This document shows positions 53,228 through 62,801 of a stretch of 64,000 nt of DNA, in pieces. Source of the stretch: Sulfuricurvum sp. (GTDB lineage: Bacteria > Campylobacterota > Campylobacteria > Campylobacterales > Sulfurimonadaceae); assembly GCA_028710885.1 (NCBI GenBank), contig JAQTTG010000002.1:129308-193307 (forward strand). Reading direction: 5' to 3'. Both the position numbers and the translations under genes were made by a program. The notes beneath the pieces are model-generated. The model was given only the letters and a program-made list of their open reading frames with translations. It searched no databases and had not been told where the DNA came from. The stretch's first letter is position 1, and every line of letters begins with the position of its first letter.

Positions 53228-53669
53228 TTACCACCAATGTTCTAGCAGTTCGATCATGCCAGCTTCGACGATAAGGATCTAACATCGCCCACACAAATCC
53301 CATATAAAAAAGGATTTCACTTATCACTCGAAAAATACTTCGATTCAATGCACAAAGAAAACTTGGGTTTGAAAGCGTGTAAACTTCTATCACACGAATT
53401 TTCATTACAATTTTGCCAATCGTAGCACCATATTGCATTGTAAAAAATGTTTGATAGATAATTTTTATACTTAGATATTCAAGGATAAAACTATTTGTTA
53501 CCGCAATTATTGATTCAATCGTTTGCGCTTTTGCCATCGTATCCCATAAAATAATCATCATAAGTATTGAGAGTAATAATTCATCGATACCAAAAGCAGC
53601 GGTACGCTGACGGATGGAAGCGAGACTAAGACGTTCACGCTGAATCAGCGTATCAAGTTGTTCATCCAT
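53220..53669 (-). CDS. RDD-family membrane protein
   Basis: The 149 residues have three or four membrane segments and the RDD pattern: RQRTAAFGIDELLLSIL at the start, ATIGKIVMKIRVIEVYT in the middle and the ending RRSWHDRTARTLVV. Role unknown; RDD proteins may be small transporters. It sits between purD and lptD with overlaps at both ends, an arrangement common in this phylum. Confidence 0.85.
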   Translation of the reverse strand: MDEQLDTLIQRERLSLASIRQRTAAFGIDELLLSILMMIILWDTMAKAQTIESIIAVTNSFILEYLSIKIIYQTFFTMQYGATIGKIVMKIRVIEVYTLSNPSFLCALNRSIFRVISEILFYMGFVWAMLDPYRRSWHDRTARTLVVNV

Positions 53670-54937
53670 TATCTGAGTGCTTGATATGCAATGTCAGTAC
53701 GAAGTTTTTTGCCGGCAAAATGAACTTGTCCGCAAAGCATATATGCACGATCACGTGCTTGACGGATAGTATCACCTACCCCAACACATACCAAAACCCG
53801 TCCGCCATTGGCATAAAGTTTATCATCTTGTGCACTGACTCCTGCATATGCGATATGAGTATTTTTGGCAATCTCATCATGATGAACTGCATCAACAATA
53901 ATCTCCGCAGGTTCAGAATTATCATACGGATAATTACGGCTTGCCATGACAACACCTACTGCATATTTATCATGAAATTCTACCTTCAACGTATCGAGCT
54001 GTGCAGTAGCCGCTTTATAGAAAAGCTCACTGGCAGGTGTTTTAAGCAATGGCATCAATATTTCACATTCAGGATCACCGAAACGAACATTAAATTCGAG
54101 TGTTATTGGTTCACCGTTTACGATCATCAGTCCAATAAAAAGAACTCCCTCAAACGGTGCCCCTTCTTCTTGCATCCCTTTAAGCGTAGGTCGAATAATT
54201 CGATCTTTTACTTTTTCATAAATAACATCATCCACAAGAGGTGTTGGTGCGTAAGCACCCATACCACCAGTATTTGGACCTTCATCATTATCTAAAAGTC
54301 GTTTGTGATCTTGCGCCGCTTGGAGAAGTATAAAATCTTTTCCATCACACAGTGCGAACATTGAAAGCTCATAGCCGTCCAAAAACTCTTCGACAACAAC
54401 CCGCTTACCAGCATCACCGAATGATTTACCGCTAAGCATTTCGGAAACGGCGACTTTGGCTTCTTCATAACTCATCGCTATGATAACCCCTTTACCGGCA
54501 CACAATCCGTCCGCTTTAACGACAATCGGCGGAGTAAGGGATTCGATAAATTTAAACGCATCTCCGATATGATCGGTCTCGATATAGCGTGCCGTTGGGA
54601 TGGCGTATTTGGCCAAAAAGTTTTTCATATAAACTTTCGAACCCTCTAACTGTGCCGCAGCTTTTGAAGGACCAAAAATAACCAATCCTTTGGCTTTAAA
54701 TACATCGACAACACCATCACTAAGAGGCCCTTCCGGCCCGACGATCGTTAAATCAATATTATTATCAACCGCAAACTGTGCAAGCTCTTCATAATCTTTT
54801 ATACCAACATTTTCACCAAGCATTGTTGTTGCACCATTACCGGGGGCAAAAAAGAGCTCTGTAACTGCAGAATCTTGTTTCAATACTCTTCCGATCGAAA
54901 ATTCGCGTCCGCCGCTACCGATTACCATTACTCGCAT
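53669..54937 (-). CDS. purD: Phosphoribosylamine--glycine ligase
   Basis: The 422-residue ATP-grasp enzyme makes glycinamide ribonucleotide, step two of purine synthesis. It begins [14 protein letters not shown], has GPEGPLSDG, the ATP-grasp blocks [14 protein letters not shown] and [15 protein letters not shown], and [17 protein letters not shown]. It is preceded by a strong inverted repeat and a structured RNA, and its ribosome-binding site AAGGTGA is 6 nt before the ATG. It leads the run purD, RDD, lptD, MCE protein, pnp. Confidence 0.98.
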   Translation of the reverse strand: MRVMVIGSGGREFSIGRVLKQDSAVTELFFAPGNGATTMLGENVGIKDYEELAQFAVDNNIDLTIVGPEGPLSDGVVDVFKAKGLVIFGPSKAAAQLEGSKVYMKNFLAKYAIPTARYIETDHIGDAFKFIESLTPPIVVKADGLCAGKGVIIAMSYEEAKVAVSEMLSGKSFGDAGKRVVVEEFLDGYELSMFALCDGKDFILLQAAQDHKRLLDNDEGPNTGGMGAYAPTPLVDDVIYEKVKDRIIRPTLKGMQEEGAPFEGVLFIGLMIVNGEPITLEFNVRFGDPECEILMPLLKTPASELFYKAATAQLDTLKVEFHDKYAVGVVMASRNYPYDNSEPAEIIVDAVHHDEIAKNTHIAYAGVSAQDDKLYANGGRVLVCVGVGDTIRQARDRAYMLCGQVHFAGKKLRTDIAYQALR

Positions 54938-54956
54938 AAATCACCTTAAAAAATTA

Positions 54957-55000
54957 ATTATATTATTTGAAATCCGCAAACGTTTTTCAAATAATATAAT
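54957..55000 (-). promoter_or_regulatory. 16-bp perfect inverted repeat in the purD leader
   Basis: Arms 54957-54972 and 54985-55000 are exact inverse complements (ATTATATTATTTGAAA) around a 12-nt loop. The loop region holds GCAAACGTTT, the core of the E. coli PurR operator. On the minus strand the repeat is followed by TAATTTTTTAA and then the purD ribosome-binding site. It could be the terminator of the upstream RNA, an attenuator, or a repressor site. Confidence 0.6.
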
Positions 55001-55006
55001 ATTTAA

Positions 55007-55196
55007 GCCCGGGCGGGCGTTTCGCAATAGCTTTGGTTCTTCAAAGCTAAAATTGCGCCATAACGAGCGTCTCTTACGGCGGCAATCTCTCGCGTTAAAA
55101 CACTCAAACGAGACCACCGACACACAGAAACAACTACAGTTATGACTAAATGTATACGTAGAACCCTCATAGTGCGATTAGTCGCTACGCCCAGAG
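55007..55196 (-). ncRNA. ssrS: Candidate 6S RNA (SsrS)
   Basis: A TATAAT (55208-55203) puts the transcription start near 55196. The roughly 190-nt RNA folds as nested stems: outer GGGCGT/ACGCCC, then CATAAC/GTTATG, an open internal bubble, and an apical stem CGGTGG/CCGCCG continued by TCTCG/CGAGA. A side hairpin TAGCTTTG-AAGAAC-CAAAGCTA, extended by CGCAA/TTGCG, lies on the 3' side. The size, the long closing stem and the central bubble are those of 6S RNA, which binds sigma-70 RNA polymerase. From memory, 6S lies next to purD in related genera. A covariance search was not possible. Confidence 0.6.
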
Positions 55197-55202
55197 TTAA
55201 TA

Positions 55203-55208
55203 ATTATA
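55203..55208 (-). promoter_or_regulatory. -10 element of the 6S-like RNA
   Basis: TATAAT on the minus strand, 7 bp before the inferred RNA start at about 55196. Confidence 0.55.
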
Positions 55209-55237
55209 ACCCTAAAAGCTTAAAAGGGTGATGAATT

Positions 55238-55879
55238 TTACCCCTTCGCCTCAATTTGACGGGCTAATTCAACGGCTGCAGCAACACTAGGTGTAGGGCT
55301 CAAATATGAATATATATCTAATGGCAATGCACTTTGGGTAGTTTTACCTATCACCACAATCTTATGCGTTGGATAGATGGAATGATTTACACAAAAACAA
55401 CGGATACTTGAAGGAGAAGTGAAAATTAAAATCCCATCTTTTGCAATCTCATAACTTACTATTTCTTTATTGCATGACGTTTCATACACAATCGCTTCAT
55501 CTATAACTATCCCGAGCCCTCTTGCTTCATCTACCCATTCAGCGGCAATAATTTTTGGACGTAAATAAAGCCATTTTCCTTTTCGCACCTCAGCACTCAT
55601 AACTGCAGGGATTGATGTTCCAGATCCTTTTGCAATTTCGACATAAAGTGCTCCTGCTTTTCGAGCATATTCCGCTGTAGATTCTGAAATTGCAATGCAC
55701 TTCAAACTGTTCCAATCAACAGCATAGTTTTTCAATGCAAGGATTCCTTGTTTTGAAGTGATAACAATACCTTCGTACTCTGTAAAATTTATTTTAGGGA
55801 TTAAAAATTCGATTGAAAGGATAGGAACATGAATCACTCCTTCGAAAGGAGTTTTAGAAATCAAATAGATGGGGCGCAA
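55238..55879 (-). CDS. hemD: Uroporphyrinogen-III synthase
   Basis: I chose the TTG at 55879: AAGGGGAG lies 7 nt upstream and RPIYLISKTPFEG matches the family start, while the open frame up to 55945 overlaps guaA. The 213 residues show the weakly conserved HemD pattern: YEGIVITSKQGILAL, AISESTAEYARKAGA, VYETSCN, ILIFTSPSSIRCF and VVIGKTTQSAL. The enzyme closes hydroxymethylbilane to uroporphyrinogen III for heme and related cofactors. It is probably cotranscribed with guaA, 13 bp upstream. Confidence 0.88.
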   Translation of the reverse strand: MRPIYLISKTPFEGVIHVPILSIEFLIPKINFTEYEGIVITSKQGILALKNYAVDWNSLKCIAISESTAEYARKAGALYVEIAKGSGTSIPAVMSAEVRKGKWLYLRPKIIAAEWVDEARGLGIVIDEAIVYETSCNKEIVSYEIAKDGILIFTSPSSIRCFCVNHSIYPTHKIVVIGKTTQSALPLDIYSYLSPTPSVAAAVELARQIEAKG

Positions 55880-55892
55880 AATGCGGCTCCCC

Positions 55893-57437
55893 TTATTCCC
55901 ACTCGATAGTAGCTGGGGGTTTAGAGCTGATGTCGTAAACGACACGATTTATGCCATCAACTTCGTTAATAATACGGCGGCTGATGCGTTCCAACAACGT
56001 ATGCGGAAGATGAGCAAACGTTGCCGTCATACCATCTACTGCTTCAACAACGCGGACACACACGGTGTTATCATAGGTACGGTTATCGCCCATAACACCG
56101 ACTGATTTTACGTTTAGTAATACGGCAAATGCTTGCCATGTTTTGGTGTAGTACCCGCTCACTTTTAACTCATCGAGCAAAATTGCATCGGCTTCGCGCA
56201 GTAAATCCAAATCAGCTTTGTTTACTTCACCCATGATACGGATACCAAGACCCGGTCCAGGGAACGGATGACGGTTGACCAATGAGTCAGGAAGACCGAG
56301 TTCAAGACCCAATTTACGCACTTCGTCTTTGAAAAGATCACGTAACGGCTCGATCAACTCGAAATCCATCCAGTCCGGCAATCCGCCGACATTATGATGC
56401 GATTTAATAGTAACCGATGGACCGTTAACCGAAACAGACTCGATAACGTCAGGATACAATGTCCCCTGTGCGAGGAATTTGATCCCATCGTGCTTTTTAG
56501 CTTCGGCTTCAAACACTTCGATAAAGGTATGCCCGATGATTTTACGCTTCGTTTCCGGATCGGTAACCCCAGCGAGTTTACCGAGGAAGCTTTCCGATGC
56601 ATCGGCTACGATAAGAGGTACTTTGAGATGCACTTTGAAAATATTTTCAACTGATTCACGTTCGCCCTTGCGGAGCAATCCGTTGTCGACAAATACCGGG
56701 ATCAATTTATCACCGATCGCTTCGTACAACAATGCCGCAACAACCGATGAATCAACTCCACCGCTGAGTGCGCAGAGAACTTTCCCCTCACCCACTTGGG
56801 CACGGATTTTCACAATTTGCTCTTTGAGGAAATGACCCATGTCCCATTTTGCAGTAATTCCACAAATTGTACGAGCAAAATTACGGAGCATTAAATACCC
56901 CTCTTCAGAGTGATTAACCTCTGGATGATACTGCATTGCATAAATTTGTCTAGCTTCATCGGCGATAGCAGCAAATGGAGAATTTGGTGAATAAGCAATC
57001 GGTACGAAACCTTCTGGCAAAACATCTACTTTATCAGAATGACTCATCCATACAGCACGTTCATCTTCGCAACCTGCAAATAACGGTGAATGCTGAGTCA
57101 TATCGATCGTAAGTTCCGCTTTCCCGTATTCATGATGATCGCTTCGAATAACAGAACCACCAAAATCAACCGCAATACGTTGCATTCCATAACAAATTCC
57201 CAAAACAGGAATTCCGAGAGCATAAACACCTTGATCTACTTCATAGGCATCTTTGTTATATACCGATGAAGGACCGCCACTGAGAATAATCCCTTGAGGA
57301 TTTTTAGCTTTAATAACACCGATTGCAGTGTGATATGGAAGTACTTCACAATAGACTTTATCTTCGCGCAAACGGCGAGCGATCAACTGAGTGTACTGGG
57401 AACCGAAATCGAGTACGATAATACTGACATCTTTCAC
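55893..57437 (-). CDS. guaA: GMP synthase (glutamine-hydrolysing)
   Basis: The 514-residue enzyme converts XMP to GMP. The glutaminase domain has the nucleophile Cys in [11 protein letters not shown] and the His/Glu pair in [13 protein letters not shown]. The synthase domain has the PP-loop [15 protein letters not shown] and [11 protein letters not shown]. It ends PPATIEWE as in other GuaA proteins. Purine synthesis links it to purD and prs in the window. Confidence 0.98.
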   Translation of the reverse strand: MKDVSIIVLDFGSQYTQLIARRLREDKVYCEVLPYHTAIGVIKAKNPQGIILSGGPSSVYNKDAYEVDQGVYALGIPVLGICYGMQRIAVDFGGSVIRSDHHEYGKAELTIDMTQHSPLFAGCEDERAVWMSHSDKVDVLPEGFVPIAYSPNSPFAAIADEARQIYAMQYHPEVNHSEEGYLMLRNFARTICGITAKWDMGHFLKEQIVKIRAQVGEGKVLCALSGGVDSSVVAALLYEAIGDKLIPVFVDNGLLRKGERESVENIFKVHLKVPLIVADASESFLGKLAGVTDPETKRKIIGHTFIEVFEAEAKKHDGIKFLAQGTLYPDVIESVSVNGPSVTIKSHHNVGGLPDWMDFELIEPLRDLFKDEVRKLGLELGLPDSLVNRHPFPGPGLGIRIMGEVNKADLDLLREADAILLDELKVSGYYTKTWQAFAVLLNVKSVGVMGDNRTYDNTVCVRVVEAVDGMTATFAHLPHTLLERISRRIINEVDGINRVVYDISSKPPATIEWE

Positions 57438-57539
57438 GGGTAAGCCTTTAGGTGATAGATTTGGATAATTTTAAGTGTAAAAGAATACTCTAAACTACTT
57501 TAAGATTTGATACAATAAGCAAAAAAAAGGCTTCCTATC

Positions 57540-58874
57540 GTGGAAATGACAATTATTTTAATCTTGCTTAATTTACTTATGATCATCATTGCTTCCTTAT
57601 GGGCATCGAAAAAATCAGGTATCGCAGATGTTCTTTTTTATCTTATAGGAGGGCTTATTGCAGTCAATCTGCATCTCCTTACACCCGAATCACCTACAAT
57701 AGAAATCTTCTCTTTTATCGGTACTATATTCTTATTTTTCTATCTTGGCTTAGAAGAGAATTTACAAGGTTTTACTGAAGGGATCAAAAAAGGGTGGAAA
57801 ATTGCTGTTGCCGGTGTCATTTTACCTTTTAGTGCAATCTATTTTACAGAATACACTCTGTCACACGATATAATCAAATCGATAGTTTTTGCAATGGCAT
57901 TTGCTCCAACCTCAATAGGAATTGCATTTTTAACGCTTAATACCCTCTCATTCAGTGCTAAAAATAAATTACAACCGATCATTGTTGCAGCAGCCTTAAC
58001 CGATGATGTTCTATCTCTTATCTTATGGGGAGTACTTGGAGGAATTTTAGTTTCACTGCACACTAGTACATCAACCGGAATATCTCTCAATACCATCCTT
58101 ATTTTAGGCAGTGAACCTGTATCTCATTTTCTTATTTTTATGACATATATGGGATTAATTGCTTATCTCTTTTTTCATTTTCGTCCCACTGTATCATTGA
58201 CTCAGCAAAATGCTCTCCTTAAACTCTTAAATAAAACAAAAAAATCGATTTATACTCACGCAGGTGCAATAAATTTTTTAGGGAAACAAGAACACAATAC
58301 AGCAATTGTATTTATGCTATTTTTGGCATTTTTAGGATCATTCATTGCAGAATACTTAGGAACAAGTGTCGCATTGGGTGCTTATTTTATGGGACTAATC
58401 ATCAATAAGGAACATTTTGATGTGATTCCATCAATGCAATCAAAAAATGATAATTTTCATTCCTCAGTTGAAAAACTCCGTTTTTTAACCCTCTATTTTT
58501 TCGCTCCAATTTTCTTCATCAGTATCGGATTACATATGGAAATTGCGAGTCTTAATTTATTATTTGAAGTACTAGCACAAGCATTCTTGCTCGCAGGAGT
58601 ACTTTTTATTATCCAATTTATTGCAGCCGCATTCACAGCTAAATACATCAATCATCTTCCATGGCATTCATCTGCCCTCATTGGAATCGCTATGCAAGGG
58701 CGTGCTGAAGTAACTTTTTTAGTAGGAATGGCAGCTCTCTCCATGGATCTTATTAGCCAAGCAGATTTGTTACTAATCTCACTCAGTGCTTTTATTCTAA
58801 ATCTAAGCGTACCATTTTTACTCAAATATGCCGCTCATTACCATGAAGCCAAAGATCAATCAGCGATTATATAA
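57540..58874 (+). CDS. CPA2-family cation:proton antiporter (KefB/NhaS-like)
   Basis: The 444-residue protein starts with GTG, 9 nt after AAAAGG (an ATG two codons on is possible). It has about 12-13 membrane segments with the family's AFAPTSIGIAFLTL, the ion-site ALTDDVLSLILWGV and GAYFMGLIINKEHFD. No TrkA-type regulatory domain is attached, so it is likely a Na+ or K+/H+ antiporter rather than glutathione-gated Kef. A TACAAT -10 lies near 57509. It converges with and overlaps nadB by 19 bp. Confidence 0.88.
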   Translation: MEMTIILILLNLLMIIIASLWASKKSGIADVLFYLIGGLIAVNLHLLTPESPTIEIFSFIGTIFLFFYLGLEENLQGFTEGIKKGWKIAVAGVILPFSAIYFTEYTLSHDIIKSIVFAMAFAPTSIGIAFLTLNTLSFSAKNKLQPIIVAAALTDDVLSLILWGVLGGILVSLHTSTSTGISLNTILILGSEPVSHFLIFMTYMGLIAYLFFHFRPTVSLTQQNALLKLLNKTKKSIYTHAGAINFLGKQEHNTAIVFMLFLAFLGSFIAEYLGTSVALGAYFMGLIINKEHFDVIPSMQSKNDNFHSSVEKLRFLTLYFFAPIFFISIGLHMEIASLNLLFEVLAQAFLLAGVLFIIQFIAAAFTAKYINHLPWHSSALIGIAMQGRAEVTFLVGMAALSMDLISQADLLLISLSAFILNLSVPFLLKYAAHYHEAKDQSAII

Positions 58875-60298
58875 TGCACACCAATCGATTCACTTCGGTT
58901 GAGCGCTCCATCAATAATAGCTTTTGCACTTAAAAGTCGAAGTTTCAAAAGTCTACCTATCTCGTCATTCAACATTATTTCAACAGCCTTTTTAGCCTCT
59001 TGCAATCCCTCAGTAGTCCGTACAATAGAGACATTATCCCACATAATATGGCGCAGAGCATCTTTTTTCTCTTTATCCCCGAAACATTCAAGCGGCTCAG
59101 TACCTTCTCTAAATTCCCCAATGCAATGGCGAAGCGAATGATGCTGAATATACTCTGCTGAACGCTTAGCAAAAACCAAACCTTCCAATAATGAATTACT
59201 TGCTAATCGATTTGCTCCATGCACACCTGTACATGCAGCTTCTCCTACTGCAAAAAGTCCTTTTATTTGGGGAACTTTACCATCAAGATCACTCTTTATT
59301 CCACCAATAAAATAATGGAATGCAGGAGAAATAGGAACTCGTTCTTTCGGTAAATGAAAGCCTAAATCAAGTAATGATTTATAAATATTAGGAAAACGCT
59401 CTTTAAAATACTCACTTTCAAAATCTTCACATGAAAGATAAACCTGCTTGGAAGTTCGTTTTTTATAATCAAAAATCGCCCGACTTACGATATCACGAGG
59501 GGCTAATTCACCTCTTTGATCGTATTCAAATAAAAACCGATATCCATTGTCATCGACGACATGTGCACCTTCTCCACGAAGTGCTTCCGTAAGAAGCAGT
59601 TTACGTGCCCAATTATTAGCAACAAATACCGTTGGGTGAAACTGTGTCATCTCCATAGATTCAAGCACTATCCCTTTTTCGATACATATTCCATGCAAAT
59701 CTCCACTAATGGTCGAAGCATTTGTATGATACTCATATAACGATCCAACACCGCCACTGGCAATAATCACATTGTCTGCATGTATAAGACGACGTTTTCC
59801 GTCGGTTACCACTTCAACACCACAACATTGATCATTTTCAATCAACAAATCAACGACCGTAGTATCGCTCAGCATCGGATGCGGGTTTTGTCCCAATAAG
59901 AAGAAGTGCAGATGTCGCCCTGTTGCATCACCCCCCGCATGGAGGATTCGACTTCTAGAATGCGCTGCTTCTTTTGTATACAAGAGATTATTTTCATCGT
60001 CTTTATCAAATGAAAACCCACGCTCAATCAGGTCACGAATAACCGCTTGGGAATTTTCACTCATCAATCGAACGGCATCTGGATTACACATCCCAGCACC
60101 TGCATCTAAGGTATCGTGAATATGTAAGGGAATATCATCATCATTATAAGCAGTAGTTACTCCACCTTGAGCATAATAGGTATTGCACTCCCATGGATAT
60201 GATTTGTTGATCAGCAAAACTTTAAGCGTTTTTGGCAATCCGATTGCCGCATACAATCCCGCTATTCCCGATCCAATAATAACAACATCATAACGCAA
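58856..60298 (-). CDS. nadB: L-aspartate oxidase
   Basis: I take the TTG at 60298 as start (RYDVVIIGSGIAGLYAA), with GAGGG 8 nt upstream; a GTG at 60313 has no such site. The 480-residue flavoprotein oxidises aspartate to iminoaspartate for NAD synthesis. FAD blocks are IIGSGIAGLYAAIG, YYAQGGV and GVHGANRLASNSLLEGLVF. TQFHPTVF and RGEGAHVVDDNG fit NadB rather than succinate dehydrogenase. It overlaps the small lipoprotein gene upstream by 11 bp. Confidence 0.93.
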   Translation of the reverse strand: MRYDVVIIGSGIAGLYAAIGLPKTLKVLLINKSYPWECNTYYAQGGVTTAYNDDDIPLHIHDTLDAGAGMCNPDAVRLMSENSQAVIRDLIERGFSFDKDDENNLLYTKEAAHSRSRILHAGGDATGRHLHFFLLGQNPHPMLSDTTVVDLLIENDQCCGVEVVTDGKRRLIHADNVIIASGGVGSLYEYHTNASTISGDLHGICIEKGIVLESMEMTQFHPTVFVANNWARKLLLTEALRGEGAHVVDDNGYRFLFEYDQRGELAPRDIVSRAIFDYKKRTSKQVYLSCEDFESEYFKERFPNIYKSLLDLGFHLPKERVPISPAFHYFIGGIKSDLDGKVPQIKGLFAVGEAACTGVHGANRLASNSLLEGLVFAKRSAEYIQHHSLRHCIGEFREGTEPLECFGDKEKKDALRHIMWDNVSIVRTTEGLQEAKKAVEIMLNDEIGRLLKLRLLSAKAIIDGALNRSESIGVHYIIAD

Positions 60299-60416
60299 CA
60301 GTACTACCCTCACCCGTGGTTAATTTTTCATAATAGGGAGGAGCTTTATAGCCACATCCTGCTAAGAGTGCTATACAAACAACAACTTCTAGCGCAAACA
60401 TCAGTTTTTTCGCCAT
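60288..60416 (-). CDS. LptM-like small lipoprotein (42 residues)
   Basis: This short gene begins with ATG behind GAGGGGAT and encodes a lipoprotein signal (MAKKLMFALEVVVCIALLAG) with lipobox LLAGC and then CGYKAPPYYEKL. The GCGxKxPxY pattern right after the lipidated Cys is the LptM (YifL) signature; in enterobacteria LptM helps LptD reach its mature disulfide state. Its last 11 bp overlap the chosen nadB start in another frame. It is easily missed because of size. Confidence 0.75.
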   Translation of the reverse strand: MAKKLMFALEVVVCIALLAGCGYKAPPYYEKLTTGEGSTVAL

Positions 60417-60448
60417 GATCCCCTCTCTCATTCTTTCTTCACGGATGG

Positions 60449-60454
60449 TATAAT
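60449..60454 (+). promoter_or_regulatory. -10 element of uvrC
   Basis: TATAAT about 43 bp before the chosen uvrC start, divergent from the lipoprotein gene. The ribosome-binding site AAAGGGGA is at 60476. Confidence 0.5.
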
Positions 60455-60496
60455 AGCTTCAATAAATAATTGATTAAAGGGGATTTTTACCCGCAT

Positions 60497-62296
60497 ATGC
60501 TTGAAAAAATTCGCGCACTTCCACACAATCCGGGAATATATCAATACCTTGATGAATCAGGAAGAATTTTATACATCGGTAAAGCCAAAAACCTTGCCAA
60601 ACGGGTTAAAAGTTATTTTAATCTTACCCCGACCTTATGGCCAAAATCAACACTATCCCTCCGCATCCAAAAAATGTTGTCTGAAACGAAAAGTCTCAAT
60701 TATATTATTGTCGAAAATGAACATGATGCACTCATATTAGAAAATTCGCTCATTAAACAACTCAAACCCAAATACAATATCCTTTTGCGTGATGATAAAA
60801 CATATCCATATATCTACATTGATATGGATGAAAACTACCCCCGCTTTGAGTTAACACGAAAAATTATTCAGGGAAAATCAATCCGCTATTTTGGTCCCTA
60901 TTCGACCGGAGCGCGTGACATCTTAGATTCTTTATATGAATTACTTAAACTGGTACAGAAAAAAAGCTGTCTGAAAGGGAAAAAAAAGTGTCTCTATTAT
61001 CAAATTGATCAGTGTTTAGCACCTTGCGAATTTCCACTTTCCCGTGATATCTATCTCAACATCGTAATGCAGGGAATTGATTGGATACACAATAAACACA
61101 AATTAATCCAAAAACTTGAAGAAAAAATGGAATTTTACGCCGAATCACTCCGTTTTGAAGAGGCAATGGTACTTCGTGATAGACGTGAACGCATTGCAAA
61201 AAGTGAAATTTCTTCTCAAATCGATCTCGCATCTAATGAAAACTATGATCTCTTTGCAATTGCAACTGATGAATTACGAGGCTGCATTGTTCGTATCTTT
61301 ATCCGTGAAGGAAAAGTTGTTTCAGGTACTCATGATTTTATCCCCATTAGCCCCTATTTTTCTCTTGATGAAGTGTATGAACGAGCGATAATAGGATTTT
61401 ATGGAACACAAAGACCTCCTATTATTGCACCCATTTTAGTAGCACACCTTTTTGAATCACAAGAATGGATCACCGAACACCTTTCAGCACTTTTTGGAAA
61501 AAAAGCCCGTTTAGAAGTACCAAAACGGGGTGTAAAAAAAGAGCTAGTAGAGTTAGCCCTAACAAATGCCAAAGAACTTCTAAGAACACCTCAAAATAAC
61601 AATGATCTACTTTTAAACTCTATTCAAGAACTATGTGAACTTGAAAATATTCCAAGACGTATAGAAGTATTTGATAATTCTCACCATGGAGGGGATGCAA
61701 TAGTCGGGGCAATGATCGTATACGATGAAAAACATTTTGACAAAAGCAGCTATCGAACCTATCATCTGCATCACAGAGATGAATATGGGCAAATGCGTGA
61801 AATATTAACACGACGAATCGAAGGATTTATTACGAATCCACCACCTGACTTATGGATACTTGATGGTGGTGAAACATTACGTTCTCTTGCTCTTGATCTA
61901 CTCTTATCCAATGGTGTTCATCTTGATGTTATTGCCATCAGCAAAGAAAAAATTGATGCAAAAGCCCATCGCGCAAAAGGTTCTGCCCGAGATATTTTGC
62001 ATACATCCAATAATACTTTACGATTAGAGAGCAGTGATAAACGTCTCCAATTTGTTCAAATGCTCCGAGATGAAGCACACAGAAGTGCTATCACTTTTCA
62101 CAAAAAATCAAAACTCCGATTCGATCAAGAATCAAAACTTCTTAATATACATGGAATCAGTACTCCAAAAATTCATAAGCTATTAGAATACTTTGGTACT
62201 TTTGAATCCATTGCAAAAAGCGATTTTGAGACACTTTGTGCTCTTATTGGAGAAAAAGATGCAAAAAATATCGAAATTTATTATACATCTAGGTAA
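60497..62296 (+). CDS. uvrC: Excinuclease ABC subunit C
   Basis: The start at 60497 (MLEKIRALPHNPGIYQY) fits other UvrC proteins; an in-frame TTG at 60470 precedes the ribosome-binding site. The 599-residue nuclease makes both cuts around DNA lesions with UvrA and UvrB. It has the GIY-YIG domain (PGIYQYLDESGRILYIGKAKNL in part), a UVR coiled coil (about 190-225, SLRFEEAMVLRDRRERI), the RNase H-like domain (RIEVFDNSHHGGDAIVGAMI in part, LDGG) and C-terminal helix-hairpin-helix (LLNIHGISTPKIHKLLEYFG). Length normal. Confidence 0.97.
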   Translation: MLEKIRALPHNPGIYQYLDESGRILYIGKAKNLAKRVKSYFNLTPTLWPKSTLSLRIQKMLSETKSLNYIIVENEHDALILENSLIKQLKPKYNILLRDDKTYPYIYIDMDENYPRFELTRKIIQGKSIRYFGPYSTGARDILDSLYELLKLVQKKSCLKGKKKCLYYQIDQCLAPCEFPLSRDIYLNIVMQGIDWIHNKHKLIQKLEEKMEFYAESLRFEEAMVLRDRRERIAKSEISSQIDLASNENYDLFAIATDELRGCIVRIFIREGKVVSGTHDFIPISPYFSLDEVYERAIIGFYGTQRPPIIAPILVAHLFESQEWITEHLSALFGKKARLEVPKRGVKKELVELALTNAKELLRTPQNNNDLLLNSIQELCELENIPRRIEVFDNSHHGGDAIVGAMIVYDEKHFDKSSYRTYHLHHRDEYGQMREILTRRIEGFITNPPPDLWILDGGETLRSLALDLLLSNGVHLDVIAISKEKIDAKAHRAKGSARDILHTSNNTLRLESSDKRLQFVQMLRDEAHRSAITFHKKSKLRFDQESKLLNIHGISTPKIHKLLEYFGTFESIAKSDFETLCALIGEKDAKNIEIYYTSR

Positions 62297-62373
62297 TCTA
62301 AGTAATCTTTTATGGAGTTTATGCCATATTCCACAGATTATGTTTTCAGCAGTTTTTTATCTAAAGGGGTTAA

Positions 62374-62790
62374 ATGATGGAAAAGCCTATTCCGATCGAT
62401 GAAGAATACCAATTTGAGGGGCGCGCAATTGTTAGCGAAACTGATACAAAAGGGGTCATAACGTATGCTAACCGCAAATTTTGCGAAATTTCGGGATATA
62501 CTATTGATGAACTTATCGGAGAACCGCATAATATTATTCGCCATCCAGATATGCCAAAAGCTGCATTTGCGCTAATGTGGAAAACCATTCTATCAGGTGC
62601 TTCATGGCATGGGTTGGTTAAAAACTTGCGTAAAGATGGTAGATATTATTGGGTAGATACTGAGGTAACTTGTTCTTACGATAACAATGGAAAACTTAAA
62701 GGTTATATGGCCGCTCGAAAACCGGCTTCTCGAACAAACATAATCGAAGCTACAGCATTGTATAAAAAAATGCTAGAGCAAGAACAATAG
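62374..62790 (+). CDS. PAS-domain protein of the CetB/Aer type
   Basis: The 138 residues are a single PAS domain: TDTKGVITYANRKFCEISGY, EPHNIIRHPDMPKAAFA and YYWVDTEVTCSYDNNGKLKGYMAAR, then a short helix. This is the FAD-binding type seen in Aer and in Campylobacter CetB, which senses redox state and signals to a separate transducer. AAAGGGG precedes the ATG pair. The same PAS subtype is found in the diguanylate cyclase at 28519. It is followed after 11 bp by the Hpt gene. Confidence 0.88.
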   Translation: MMEKPIPIDEEYQFEGRAIVSETDTKGVITYANRKFCEISGYTIDELIGEPHNIIRHPDMPKAAFALMWKTILSGASWHGLVKNLRKDGRYYWVDTEVTCSYDNNGKLKGYMAARKPASRTNIIEATALYKKMLEQEQ

Positions 62791-62801
62791 GGGGCGCATG
62801 G

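Noticed and set aside
54941-55123. A 60-codon minus-strand reading frame before purD
   Set aside because: It overlaps the 6S-like RNA and the 16-bp inverted repeat, has no ribosome-binding site and gives an Arg-rich sequence without family features.
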